A DNA stretch of 64,000 nt from Kitasatospora xanthocidica (GCF_014656195.1 NZ_BNBY01000018.1:112022-176021), one strand, 5' to 3'; numbered from the stretch's first letter, positions 16,918-25,197 are shown. Program-made: numbers and translations. The notes: generated by a model not told the origin, from the letters alone.

Positions 16918-17424
16918 TCAGTCCCTCTCAGCCCCCAGCAGGTCCAGCGCCCGCGTCCAGCTGTACGACCCCGGCACGAAGTCCGCGACCCGCACCCCCA
17001 TCCGCCGCAGCTTCGCCAGGCTCTCCTCGTACGCGGGGTGCGCCGCCTGCGCCGGGCTCAGGCAGGGCTGCACCGCCACCGGGACGCCCCAGCCGTACGA
17101 CTCGCAGAGGATGCCGAGCGCGAGCGTGTCCGAGATGCCCAGGACCCACTTGTTGATCGTGTTGAACGTCGCCGGGGAGACCACGATCGCGTCCGGATCC
17201 GGCAGCGGCCGCGGGTCGCCCGGCTTCCGCCACGCGGACCGGATCGGAAACCCCGTCTGCGCCGTGATCGCATCGGCGTCGATGAACCCCATCGCGTTCG
17301 GCGTCGCCACCACCCCCACGTCCCAGCCCCGCTCCTGCGCGGCCGCGACCAACTCCCCCACCCCACCGGCCACTCCGGCCGCGCACACCACGACGTACAG
17401 CACCGGCTTCCGCACTTCCGACAC
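16918..17424 (-). CDS. HFCD-family flavoprotein
   Basis: 168 aa cytoplasmic FMN-binding protein of the phosphopantothenoylcysteine decarboxylase-like (HFCD) superfamily. It starts YVVVCAAGVAGGVGELVAAA, has the VVSPATFNTINKWVLGISD loop (residues 81-99), and covers the whole single domain. Family members decarboxylate C-terminal cysteines or transfer prenyl or amino groups; which applies here is not visible. GTG at 17424 has GAGGGGA upstream. The short intergenic region to the divergent HAD gene (17425-17480) must contain both promoters. Confidence 0.83.
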   Translation of the reverse strand: MSEVRKPVLYVVVCAAGVAGGVGELVAAAQERGWDVGVVATPNAMGFIDADAITAQTGFPIRSAWRKPGDPRPLPDPDAIVVSPATFNTINKWVLGISDTLALGILCESYGWGVPVAVQPCLSPAQAAHPAYEESLAKLRRMGVRVADFVPGSYSWTRALDLLGAERD

Positions 17425-17480
17425 CCCTGGATTCCCCTCTCCCGACCCACCTGCGGATCCCAGAACAGTAAGCTGCCCGC

Positions 17481-18116
17481 ATGGTGCGCTCCGTGGTCTT
17501 CGACATCGGCGAGACGCTCATCTCCGACGACCGCTACTGGTCCGACTGGGCTCGCTGGCTCGGCGTCTCACCCCACCTCATGTCCGCCCTCGTCGGTGCC
17601 GTGGTGGCCCAGGGCCGCGACAACGCCGACGCCATCCGCATCCTCCGCCCGGGCGCCGACATCGCCGCCGAATGGCGCGCCCGCCGGGCCGCCGGCCACG
17701 GCGAACACCTCGACGAGACCGACCTCTACCCCGACGTCCGCCCCGCCCTCCGCCGCCTGCGCGAGGCGGGTCTGTGGGTCGGCATCGCGGGCAACCAGCC
17801 CGCCGCCGTCTCCGGCCTGCTCACCGGCCTGGCGGTACCCGCCGACGCCATCGCCACCTCCGCCGAGTGGGGCGTCTCCAAACCGTCGGCGGGCTTCTTC
17901 GACCGCATCCTCACCTGGGCCCCCGGCGCACCGCACGAGATCCTCTACGTCGGCGACCACCCCGCCAACGACATCACCCCCGCCCGCAAAATGGGTCTCC
18001 GCACCGCCCACCTCCGCCGAGGCCACATCGGCCTCACCGCCCAGGCCCCCGAAGCGGATTGGACCGTCGACTCCCTCACCACCCTCGCCGACCTCCTCAC
18101 CGCCGCCACACCGTAG
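17481..18116 (+). CDS. HAD-family hydrolase
   Basis: 211 aa phosphatase-like enzyme. Motif I is SVVFDIGETLISDD with the nucleophile D8; here the usual second Asp (DxD) is Glu (DIGET). That places it near haloacid dehalogenase/REG-2-like members, and motif I Glu can reduce phosphatase activity. Motif III/IV is VSKPSAGFFDRIL then YVGDHPANDITPARKMG. The gene is complete and ends 4 bp before the convergent HATPase gene with no obvious terminator between them. Substrate not predictable. Confidence 0.87.
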   Translation: MVRSVVFDIGETLISDDRYWSDWARWLGVSPHLMSALVGAVVAQGRDNADAIRILRPGADIAAEWRARRAAGHGEHLDETDLYPDVRPALRRLREAGLWVGIAGNQPAAVSGLLTGLAVPADAIATSAEWGVSKPSAGFFDRILTWAPGAPHEILYVGDHPANDITPARKMGLRTAHLRRGHIGLTAQAPEADWTVDSLTTLADLLTAATP

Positions 18117-18120
18117 ACCG

Positions 18121-18591
18121 TCACAGCCGCCCCACCCCGAGATCGGCGTGCACCACCTTCCCGAAGGACTCCACCGCCACCCCCCAACGCCCCCGGGTGA
18201 GCGCGTGGATCAACGCCAACCCCCGATGCCCCTCCTCGTCACACCCCGCAACCATCAGCACCGGCAACGTCCGAGAGCCGTCCCGCACCGCCACCCGCAC
18301 CGTCCGGTCCGTGACACGGCGGACGGAGACGGTCATCCGCGTCAGACACCCCGTCTTCACCGCGTTCGCCACCAGCTCACTGACAATCAGTTCCGCCGTG
18401 TCCACCAGCTCCGGCAGTTCCCATTCACTCAACTTCTCCCGCACCACCCGCCGGGCCGCAGCCGCCGACGAGGGCAGATACGGCAGGAGAGCCGTAGCCG
18501 GGAGGGGCTTCCGGCCTGGAGGTGCAACCGGCAGGACCCGCAGGGGACAGCGGGCCACTACACGTTTCGGCTCGACGGGTTGACTCGTCAC
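18121..18591 (-). CDS. RsbW-type ATP-binding protein (HATPase)
   Basis: 156 aa anti-sigma-factor-like histidine-kinase-type ATPase domain, of a kind expanded in streptomycetes. The N box is ELIVSELVANAVKTG and the G box region CDEEGHRGLALIHALTRGRW; the N-box Asn of the GHKL fold is present. I start at GTG 18591 because GAGGAG lies 6 nt upstream; an earlier in-frame GTG at 18639 lacks a site. It is divergent from the XRE regulator across the palindrome at 18665-18693. HATPase genes next to XRE-type regulators are a recurring pairing in this genus. The partner sigma factor is unknown. Confidence 0.85.
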   Translation of the reverse strand: MTSQPVEPKRVVARCPLRVLPVAPPGRKPLPATALLPYLPSSAAAARRVVREKLSEWELPELVDTAELIVSELVANAVKTGCLTRMTVSVRRVTDRTVRVAVRDGSRTLPVLMVAGCDEEGHRGLALIHALTRGRWGVAVESFGKVVHADLGVGRL

Positions 18592-18664
18592 AGGTTGCTC
18601 CTCAGTGGGATCGGGGGCCTCGCCGCTCACCCAACCCACTGCCGCCCCACTCCAAGGACTCCGA

Positions 18665-18712
18665 TCCGGTGACTCCGAGTCGGAGTCACCGGACTCTCCG
18701 TGGCCGTAGGAT
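18665..18712 (+). promoter_or_regulatory. 29-bp palindromic operator with TAGGAT promoter element
   Basis: Arms of 14 bp (18665-18678, 18680-18693) are exact complements about a single central G at 18679. A -10 element TAGGAT follows at 18707-18712, and a -35-like GAGTCA at 18683-18688 lies inside the right arm. A repressor bound here would block the XRE gene and could also affect the divergent HATPase gene. Confidence 0.65.
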
Positions 18713-18739
18713 CGAGTCCCGCATCCGAGGGAGCGAGCA

Positions 18740-19999
18740 GTGGACCGTCATCCGGACCCGCGTCAGATCATCGCGGGCCTCCTCGACAACCAGCGCTTCC
18801 TGGCAGCGTGTGCGGCTCGCGACATGGGAACCGTATTCCGCCTCCTGAACTCCCGCGGCGTCAGCACCCGTCGTCTGGCCGCGACCGTCGACATCACCCA
18901 AGGCAGGCTCTACGACTACCTGAACGGCAAGACCCGTGTGGAGAAGCTTGCGATGTTCGAGCAGATCTCCGACGCGCTCCACATCCCCGGCCGTCTCCTC
19001 GGCCTCGCCCGACGGCCCTGGGAACCACCGATCTCCCCGTCCGGGCCACCAGCGCCCGTCTCCTGCCACCCTGCGGCCGACGACCTCACCGCTCTGGAGG
19101 CCTTCCGCGCCGCCGACCGGCAGACCGGAGGCGGTCGGCTCTATTCCGCAGTCCTCCGACACCTGTCCGGTCACGTGGCCCCCCGCCTGGTCGACGTCGG
19201 CAGTAGTCCTCGGGTGTTCGCCACCGCCGCAGCGCTCACCGAGATGGCCGGGTGGATGGCGCACGACTCGGGCCGTGACGAGATCGCCGCGCACCACTTC
19301 ACCAGGGCGTTCGCGCTCGCGAAAGCAGCGGGCGACCCGTCGCTGGCTGCCCACGTCGCCGCCAGCACCAGCCACCTGGCCCTCCAGGACGGCGATCCGT
19401 CCACGGCCGCCCACTGGGCGACGGCCGGCATCGGCCTTGCCCGCCAAGGCCCTCACCTGCCGAATCTGGTGGCCCGCCTGCACGCCGCACTGGCCCGGGC
19501 GCTCGCCGCCTCCGGCCAATCCGGCTCCGCCGTCCGCTCACTCGATCTCGCCCGAGCAGCCCTCACCGTCCGGGCCGACGAGTCGCACCCGTGGTTGAGC
19601 CCGTTCGACCTCGCAACCCTCGCCGGCGATTCAACGCTGGTCTTCGCAGACCTCGGACGGCACGCCGACGCCCTCCGATCTGCCGAGCAGGCAGTAGCCC
19701 TCCGCGAGGAGGGCCGCACGCGTTCGCTGGCCTTCAGTCGGATCTCCCTTGCCCGCGCCCACGTCCAGTGCGGCAACCTGGACGCTGCGGTGTCGGTCGG
19801 CACCGACCTCCTCGCCACCAGCCCCACCCTCGGATCCGTACGGGTCGTCGACCAACTCGCCGATCTCGCCGGACTACTCCGCAGGCACCATGACTACGCC
19901 CCCGTGCGGGGATACCTGGCACGATTCGATGAAGCGAGCAGGACGCGACTGCTCCTGCTCGCCGACATCATCCCGGAGCCACGGGGAGGTTCATCGTGA
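18740..19999 (+). CDS. XRE-type regulator with C-terminal repeat (TPR-like) domain
   Basis: 419 aa. An N-terminal helix-turn-helix (VSTRRLAATVDITQGRLYDY, about 38-57) is followed by an alpha-helical repeat region (about 115-400), e.g. AAHHFTRAFALAKAAGDPSL and RSLDLARAALTVRADESHPW, with tetratricopeptide-like periodicity. Such regulators read a peptide, protein or small ligand through the repeats. GTG 18740 has CGAGGGAG 5-10 nt upstream. It overlaps the NUDIX gene by GTGA (19996-19999) and heads a four-gene operon. The palindrome before it probably makes it autoregulatory. Confidence 0.88.
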   Translation: MDRHPDPRQIIAGLLDNQRFLAACAARDMGTVFRLLNSRGVSTRRLAATVDITQGRLYDYLNGKTRVEKLAMFEQISDALHIPGRLLGLARRPWEPPISPSGPPAPVSCHPAADDLTALEAFRAADRQTGGGRLYSAVLRHLSGHVAPRLVDVGSSPRVFATAAALTEMAGWMAHDSGRDEIAAHHFTRAFALAKAAGDPSLAAHVAASTSHLALQDGDPSTAAHWATAGIGLARQGPHLPNLVARLHAALARALAASGQSGSAVRSLDLARAALTVRADESHPWLSPFDLATLAGDSTLVFADLGRHADALRSAEQAVALREEGRTRSLAFSRISLARAHVQCGNLDAAVSVGTDLLATSPTLGSVRVVDQLADLAGLLRRHHDYAPVRGYLARFDEASRTRLLLLADIIPEPRGGSS

Positions 20000-20514
20000 G
20001 GCCCGTACCCACCGACGCCGATGCCTGGAACGCCTACCTCGCCGAGGGCAACGCGAAACAGGCCCGCAAGCGCGTCTCCGCCGACGTCATCCTGCGTGAC
20101 GATCGCGGCCGCGTCCTCACCGTCAACCCGACCTACAAGGAGGGCTGGGACCTACCCGGCGGCATGGCCGAAGCCGACGAGCCGCCCGACCGTGCCGCCG
20201 TTCGCGAGCTGAGAGAGGAACTGGGTCTCACCATCACCGTCCGCCACCTCCTCGTCGTGGACTGGGTTGCGCCGCACGGGCCTTGGGACGACCAGCTCGC
20301 CTTCATCTTCGACGCCGGCACCCTCTCCCCCACGATCGCCGCCACCCTCCGCCCGCACGACGACGAACTCTCCGAAGCCCTCTTCCTCCCGGGCCCCGAG
20401 GCAGCCGCCCGACTCCGGCCCCGCCAACGCGCCCGCCTCCAGGCCGCGCTGCGAGCACTCGCCGACGGCCAGACCCGCTATCTACACAACGGAGCAGAGC
20501 CGTGGCAGATTTGA
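19996..20514 (+). CDS. NUDIX hydrolase
   Basis: 172 aa hydrolase of a nucleoside-diphosphate-linked substrate. The complete NUDIX box lies at about residues 54-76: GGMAEADEPPDRAAV followed by RELREELGL. This matches G-x5-E-x7-R-E-x-x-E-E-x-G with all metal-binding glutamates. The preceding TYKEGWDLPGG is also typical. The start overlaps the regulator stop and its own stop is 13 bp inside the HD gene, so the three are translationally coupled. The substrate could be a damaged or signalling nucleotide. Confidence 0.92.
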   Translation: MRPVPTDADAWNAYLAEGNAKQARKRVSADVILRDDRGRVLTVNPTYKEGWDLPGGMAEADEPPDRAAVRELREELGLTITVRHLLVVDWVAPHGPWDDQLAFIFDAGTLSPTIAATLRPHDDELSEALFLPGPEAAARLRPRQRARLQAALRALADGQTRYLHNGAEPWQI

Positions 20515-21104
20515 ACCGATCCGACGACGACACTCAGGCGAAGGGCACCGCCGGCTATCTCCTCGAAATGGGGATGCTCAAGCGCGCGAAGCGGTCCGGC
20601 TGGTGGATAGCCGGGGTGAAGGATCCGGAGACGATTGCCGAACACTCGTTCCGTGCCGGCGTCGTCGGGGCGGTGCTCGCGATGATGGAGGGCGCCGACC
20701 CGGCCAAGGTCGCGCTGCTCTGCCTCTTCCATGACACCCAGGAGACCCGGATCGGCGACATCCCGCACATCGGGCGCCGCTACCTCACCGCCGCCTCCAA
20801 CGAGCGGGTGACCGCCGACCAGGTCAGCGCCGCGCACCCGGCCGTCGCCGAGGGCGTCCAGCGGGTCGTCGCGGAGTACGAGAACGCCGACTCCCTCGAG
20901 GTCGTCGTCGCGCACGACGCCGACAAGCTGGAGTGCCTGCTCCAGGCCGTCGAGTACCGCGAGCAGGGCTACCGCAACATCCAGCCGTGGATCGACAGCA
21001 GCCTGGCCGGGCTGAAGACCGAGTCCGCCCGCCAACTGGCCGAAGCCGCCTTGACGATGACGTCGTTGGAGTGGCAGAAGGTGTACCTCCCGACCGAAGG
21101 GTGA
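20502..21104 (+). CDS. HD-domain phosphohydrolase (YfbR/HDDC2-like)
   Basis: 200 aa metal-dependent phosphohydrolase. Metal-binding residues are visible as ETIAEHSFR, LLCLFHDTQETRIGDIPH (the HD pair) and a late Asp in VVVAHDADKLE. This fits the HD_3 group that includes the dNMP 5'-nucleotidase YfbR. GTG 20502 has GGAGCAGA upstream and lies inside the end of the NUDIX gene. Both enzymes act on nucleotides, so together with the regulator they could sanitise or degrade a nucleotide pool. Confidence 0.9.
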   Translation: MADLNRSDDDTQAKGTAGYLLEMGMLKRAKRSGWWIAGVKDPETIAEHSFRAGVVGAVLAMMEGADPAKVALLCLFHDTQETRIGDIPHIGRRYLTAASNERVTADQVSAAHPAVAEGVQRVVAEYENADSLEVVVAHDADKLECLLQAVEYREQGYRNIQPWIDSSLAGLKTESARQLAEAALTMTSLEWQKVYLPTEG

Positions 21105-21109
21105 CAGTC

Positions 21110-21466
21110 ATGACCGAGGACGGCCGGATCTTCCGTGAGGCGTGGATCGCCGGGGTGCTCAAACACTTCCCGGGCGAGCCGAAGCCCGGCTACGTCGCCC
21201 CCTGGTCGGACACGCCCGACTGGGAACGGGCTTCCGCAGCCGCCGTGTTCGGGCAGGTCCGAGACTTCGTGGCCGTCAGTGCCGGCGCCACCGCGAAGCT
21301 GACCCGGGAGCAGAAGGGCCGCTTCGTCGCCACCTGCTGGATCGCCCAGATCCACAAGCACATCGACGACCCCAAGCCCGGCTACGTCGCCGACTGGGAC
21401 GACCTGCCCAAGTGGCAGCAGGAGACTGACGCCGACATCTTCGAAACCATCGAGCGGCAGGTCTGA
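21110..21466 (+). CDS. Small protein made of two copies of a WIA-PKPGYVA-W motif
   Basis: 118 aa, not assigned to a known function. It consists almost entirely of two related units: residues 8-45 (AWIAGVLKHFPGEPKPGYVA, then PWSDTPDWERASAAAVF) and 73-110 (CWIAQIHKHIDDPKPGYVA, then DWDDLPKWQQETDADIF). Conserved positions are W-I-A, K-H, PKPGYVA, W, D-x-P-x-W and a final F. ATG 21110 follows the HD stop by 5 bp and uses GAAGG at the end of that gene. It is the last gene before a very strong terminator. Possibly a binding partner for the HD or NUDIX enzyme. Confidence 0.8.
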   Translation: MTEDGRIFREAWIAGVLKHFPGEPKPGYVAPWSDTPDWERASAAAVFGQVRDFVAVSAGATAKLTREQKGRFVATCWIAQIHKHIDDPKPGYVADWDDLPKWQQETDADIFETIERQV

Positions 21467-21468
21467 GG

Positions 21469-21520
21469 CGGTTCTCCGTGCTCGCCCCTGCGGCTCCGCA
21501 GGGGCGAGCACGGAGAACCG
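21469..21520. terminator. Very long perfect hairpin ending the XRE-NUDIX-HD operon
   Basis: 25-bp perfect arms (21469-21493 and 21496-21520) with a 2-nt centre. The stem begins 3 bp after the stop of the two-repeat protein. No T-run is present, as is usual in these genomes. Confidence 0.85.
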
Positions 21521-21622
21521 GTCCCCGGCCGTAAATCGGTTGACCGGGGCGGGCGCAGGGCTGGACTGTGGCGCAGGTGCCGCAGGTCGTGGTGCCGGGT
21601 TGCAGGGGAGGCGGCACAAGCG

Positions 21623-22849
21623 ATGGAGATTCGTTCCACCACCGACCAGGATCTCGGGGTCTTCGTCGACACCGTCCATGCCGCGTTCGGGCGTTTCCCG
21701 GAGACTCCGGCCGAGGACGGCGGTGGGTTGTGGTGGTCGGCGCTGGAGATGGACCGTGCGCTGCTGGCCGTCGCGCCGGGCGGGAAGCCGGTGGGTACCG
21801 CCTCCGCGTACTCCTTCGAGCTCACCCTGCCCGGGGAGGTCGTCGTCCCGGTGGCGGGCATCAGTTGTGTCGGTGTGCTGCCGTCGCACCGGCGTCGGGG
21901 CGTGCTCACGGCGATGATGCGGCATCAGCTCGCGGAGCTGCGGGAGCGGGGGGAGTTCCTGTCCGTCCTGCTGGCTTCCGAGGCGGGGATCTACGGGCGG
22001 TTCGGCTACGGGCCGGCGACGTACACCACGCAACGGCTGACGGTGTCGCGCCGGGAGGGTGACTTCGCCGTCCCCCGGGCGGCGCGCGGAGCGGCTGGGG
22101 CTGCCGCGACGGGTTCGGTCGAGGTACTACGGCGGTCGGAGTGCGGGGAGGTCCTGGAGGAGGTCTACGACCGGTACCGCCGGGCGCAGCCGGGCGCGTT
22201 GTCGCGGCCGCACCGGTGGTGGGCCTTGGGCGCGGGGCAGCCGCCGGTCGCCCGGGCGCCGCGTTACGTGGCCGTGCACCGGGATGCGGACGGTGTCGCG
22301 GACGGGTACGCCAGCTACTCGGTCGGCGATGACACCCTGTCGGTCGACGAGACGATCACCACGGACGACGCGGTCGCCACGGCTCTGGCCCGGTTCCTGC
22401 TCGACCACGACCTGGTCACGAAGGTGGTGTTCAAGCATGTCGCGCCCGAGCATCCGCTGCGCTGGCAGCTCTCGGACTTCCGTGCCGGCCAGCTGAGCGG
22501 CGACACCGACTGGCTCTGGGTGCGGCTGCTGGACGTGCCGCGTGCGCTGACCTCGCGCGGGTGGTTCGCCGACGGGGAGCTCGTGCTGGACGTGGACGAC
22601 CCGTTCCTCGGGGAGCACGGCCGCTACCTGCTGACCGTCCGGGACGGCAAGGCCGAGTGCGTCGTGACCGAGCGGGAGCCCGATCTGTCCTTGGACATCC
22701 GCGACTTGGGTGCGGTCTACCTGGGTGGGACGACCCCGGGCACGCTGGTGCGGGCCGGGCACGTGCTGGCTCACCGTCCGGGCGCGGCCGCCCTGGCCGA
22801 CGCGCTGTTCCGTGGCGATCGCGCGCCGCACTGTCTGCACTGGTTCTGA
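21623..22849 (+). CDS. Eis-like GNAT N-acetyltransferase
   Basis: 408 aa acetyl-CoA-dependent acetyltransferase of the Eis family (bifunctional GNAT fold plus sterol-carrier-like C-terminal domain). The acetyl-CoA site is seen at VAGISCVGVLPSHRRRGVLT (residues 75-94), with the R-x-x-G-x-L/V loop. The second GNAT-like lobe and C-terminal SCP2-like region run to WF at the C-terminus, where Eis uses the terminal carboxylate in catalysis. GGGAGG lies 11 nt upstream of ATG. Family members acetylate aminoglycosides or lysines; the natural substrate is unknown. It stands alone between two terminators. Confidence 0.88.
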   Translation: MEIRSTTDQDLGVFVDTVHAAFGRFPETPAEDGGGLWWSALEMDRALLAVAPGGKPVGTASAYSFELTLPGEVVVPVAGISCVGVLPSHRRRGVLTAMMRHQLAELRERGEFLSVLLASEAGIYGRFGYGPATYTTQRLTVSRREGDFAVPRAARGAAGAAATGSVEVLRRSECGEVLEEVYDRYRRAQPGALSRPHRWWALGAGQPPVARAPRYVAVHRDADGVADGYASYSVGDDTLSVDETITTDDAVATALARFLLDHDLVTKVVFKHVAPEHPLRWQLSDFRAGQLSGDTDWLWVRLLDVPRALTSRGWFADGELVLDVDDPFLGEHGRYLLTVRDGKAECVVTEREPDLSLDIRDLGAVYLGGTTPGTLVRAGHVLAHRPGAAALADALFRGDRAPHCLHWF

Positions 22850-22892
22850 GTCGGCTGGACACTCCGACGGCCCGGCGGCGCCGGGGAGTCGT

Positions 22893-23621
22893 TCACGCGT
22901 GGGCGCTGACCCGGCCGCCGGCCGAGAGCACGATGTAGACGCCGTTGGCGTCGACGCCGACGTCGTGCCCGTTGGTCTCCAGCGTGGCGTACACCGCGTT
23001 GTCCATGCCGAGGATGTCCGCGCGGTACTTGAGCTCGCCGAGCTTGGTGACCTTGACCGTCCAGTCGCCCGCGACCTTGAAGGTGCCGGTGCCCTCGTGC
23101 GCGCCGCCCATCCAGGCGTGGACCGTGCCGTCCAGCGAGAGCACGATGAACATGTCGTTGGCGTCGAGTCCGGCGTCGTGCTCCTTGGCTTCCAGCGTGG
23201 CGAGGACGTCTCCGCCGTGGACGATCTTGGCGACGAAGTGCTGGGGGGCGACTTCCCGGATCTCGGCGGTGCTGCCGTCGGGCAGGGTCTGGGTGCGGGC
23301 CGGGGAGGTCGCCTTGCCGGCGGGCGGCGGGGTGCTGGTGCGGCGCGCGCTGGGCGTGGCGGCGGCCGGGGGCGTGCTGCCGGCCGCGGGCGGGGTGGCG
23401 GCGCCGCTCGCGCCCGGCGTGGCGACCGGGGTTGCGGCCGGGGAGGCGGGAGCGGTGGTACCGGCCGTGGCGGCCGGGGCCGTCGTGCTGCCGGCGGCGG
23501 CGGTGGAGCCGGAGGAACCGGAGGAGCAGGCCGTCGCGGCGGGCAGCAGCAGGGCGGCCGCCAGGACGGTGCCGGCCAGCGTGCGGGTGCGGGTCGTGCG
23601 ACGGATCGTCGAGAGGGACAT
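22893..23621 (-). CDS. Lipoprotein with Pro/Ala/Thr linker and duplicated DAN-motif domain
   Basis: 242 aa, anchored outside the membrane. The lipobox cysteine is C32 (LLLPAATAC). A low-complexity linker of about 85 residues (A, P, T, S) follows. The C-terminal part has two copies of one unit: FVAKIVHGGDVLATLEAKEH with DAGLDANDMFIVLSLDGTV, and YRADILGMDNAVYATLETNG with HDVGVDANGVYIVLSAGGRV. Shared residues are ATLE, HD, G-x-DAN and IVLS. ATG 23621 has CAGGAGAAA upstream. Function unknown; the linker suggests the repeats are displayed at or in the cell wall. Confidence 0.8.
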   Translation of the reverse strand: MSLSTIRRTTRTRTLAGTVLAAALLLPAATACSSGSSGSTAAAGSTTAPAATAGTTAPASPAATPVATPGASGAATPPAAGSTPPAAATPSARRTSTPPPAGKATSPARTQTLPDGSTAEIREVAPQHFVAKIVHGGDVLATLEAKEHDAGLDANDMFIVLSLDGTVHAWMGGAHEGTGTFKVAGDWTVKVTKLGELKYRADILGMDNAVYATLETNGHDVGVDANGVYIVLSAGGRVSAHA

Positions 23622-23843
23622 GCGGTTTCTCCTGAGCCGGTGAGCCGGTGAGCCAACTTCGGGTGAGGGCAAGCGCCTTGCCCGCCCCTTCTCGTACGGG
23701 GACCGGAGTGGCTGACGGGGCGGTGCGCACGATCGACGGTAGTACGAACAGTCGACGGAATGGCGCGTTCCGTGTCACCGGACTGTCACGCCCCTGACAG
23801 CGCATCACCGGCCACGGGAGGCCGGGTTCACCCCTCGACGGCC

Positions 23844-23891
23844 ACCGGCCGTGCCCGCCCCCGACGTATCACGGGGGCGGGCACGGCCGGT
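23844..23891. terminator. 20-bp-stem hairpin after the double-psi barrel gene
   Basis: Arms 23844-23863 and 23872-23891 are perfectly complementary with an 8-nt loop. It starts 15 bp downstream of the stop of the minus-strand secreted barrel protein and would also insulate the lipoprotein gene. Confidence 0.8.
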
Positions 23892-23906
23892 TGGGCACCG
23901 CCGGTG

Positions 23907-24392
23907 TCAGCCGATGGTGGAGCCGGTGATCGGGGCGGAGAGTTCGACGGTCTCGCCCTTCAGGCCGGCCTTGACGAACTGCCAGGTGAGGCCGCTGATG
24001 ACGCCCTTGTCGAGCGGGGCCAGCTTGGCGAAGGCCGGCTGGCTGAGGTCGATGTGGGTGGAGTCACAGGAGGGACACTGGTCCTTCACCGGGACGGTGA
24101 TGGTCTTGCCCTGGTAGGTCACCTTGACCGAAATGCCCTTGCAGACCGGGTCGTTGTTCGGGTTGGCGGTGGTCCACCAGGTGTGCGACACGGCGACCAG
24201 CATCTGCGAGGAGGCGTTGATCTGGGTGCCGCAGGCGCCGTAGCCCGAGTCGGTGTAGTAGGTGGCCTTGCCGGTCATGGGCTTGTTGATCGGGATCGCG
24301 GCACTGGCGGTGCCGGCCGTGAAGGCGATGAGAGCGGCTGCGGCGAGCGGGGCGCCCGCGAGGATCCTGAGGTTCTTGCCGATGGCGCGCAT
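23907..24392 (-). CDS. Secreted double-psi beta-barrel protein (RlpA / papain-inhibitor like)
   Basis: 161 aa secreted protein. The signal peptide runs to about residue 31 (AGTASAA). The mature part starts IPINKPMTGKATYYTDSGYG and carries four cysteines (ACGTQ, VCKGI, CPSCDS), enough for two disulfides. The barrel signature is VKDQCPSCDSTHIDLSQPAF. It resembles the Streptomyces papain inhibitor and RlpA/expansin-type DPBB proteins; which of these activities it has is inference. ATG 24392 has GGAGGGAAC upstream. The region 24393-24684 contains its promoter but no clear -35/-10 pair or extra gene. Confidence 0.85.
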   Translation of the reverse strand: MRAIGKNLRILAGAPLAAAALIAFTAGTASAAIPINKPMTGKATYYTDSGYGACGTQINASSQMLVAVSHTWWTTANPNNDPVCKGISVKVTYQGKTITVPVKDQCPSCDSTHIDLSQPAFAKLAPLDKGVISGLTWQFVKAGLKGETVELSAPITGSTIG

Positions 24393-24684
24393 GGTTCGTT
24401 CCCTCCGGTTGCAGTGCCGGCTGAACATGCCGGGAATTGCTGGTCATGGGCATGACAGATACAAGTCGGCAAATCCGCAAGGCAGTTCGGCGACTCGATG
24501 TCCACCCTTGGAAAGGGAACGTATGCGCTCAACCTCCGGATGGTCCAGACCTCCGCGATGTTGGCATGAACACAAGGCAAGAATCTTTACCAATGCGGCC
24601 GAAGGGGCGAAGATGCGTGACCGCGCCGCCACGGAGGGTGTTGACAGACCGTCACCCGCAGGCCTGTCCCGGAGGTCACCTCAC

Positions 24685-24894
24685 ATGCGCACCGCTCTCG
24701 CCGCCCTGCTCCTCGGCGCCGCCCTCGTTCCGGCGGTCGCCGCCCCCGCCACGGCCGCACCCGCGCCGCGCGCGGCCGCGCCCCGCGAGGTGAACCAGGG
24801 CTACAGCATCCCGGTCGGCGGCGTGACGGACCTCGGCGCGCTGCCCGTCCTCGGCAGCCTCGGCCTGGACTTCGCCCGCCTGCTCGGGCAGTGA
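24685..24894 (+). CDS. Small secreted peptide, unknown
   Basis: 69 aa. The signal peptide is MRTALAALLLGAALVPAVAA with cleavage near ATAAP. The mature tail of about 35-40 residues is neutral and hydrophobic, with the segments VNQGYSIPVGGVTDLGALP and VLGSLGLDFARLLG. No cysteines. GGAGGT lies 8 nt before the ATG, an optimal site. I do not recognise a family. Chaplin-type signatures are absent. Confidence 0.65.
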   Translation: MRTALAALLLGAALVPAVAAPATAAPAPRAAAPREVNQGYSIPVGGVTDLGALPVLGSLGLDFARLLGQ

Positions 24895-24980
24895 AGGGAC
24901 GGTAGTCGAACAGCGAGCTGGCACCGTCACCGTAGGTAGCCACCGCCGCCGCCCAGCACGACTCCGGGCAGGCCTCGGCC

Positions 24981-25005
24981 CCGGTGCGGGAACCTCCCGC
25001 ACCGG
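24981..25005. terminator. Hairpin after the small secreted peptide gene
   Basis: CCGGTGCGGG (24981-24990) pairs with CCCGCACCGG (24996-25005) around a 5-nt loop, about 85 bp downstream of the peptide stop. The rest of 24895-25197 shows no gene. Confidence 0.6.
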
Positions 25006-25197
25006 CCCGGATTACTTCCGCTCCGCACGTTAGTAACCCCCGCTCCCGCGCCACAAGGCCGGGCGCCGGCCGCAGCACGCCCGCCATCCCGCCGTCACAC
25101 CGGCGCCATCCGTCGCAACCGGCCGCAACGGGCCGCAAGAATCCGCAAACGGCCGAAACGAAGCGGCAACACCCTTTCCCACCAGCCAAGATGGTGA

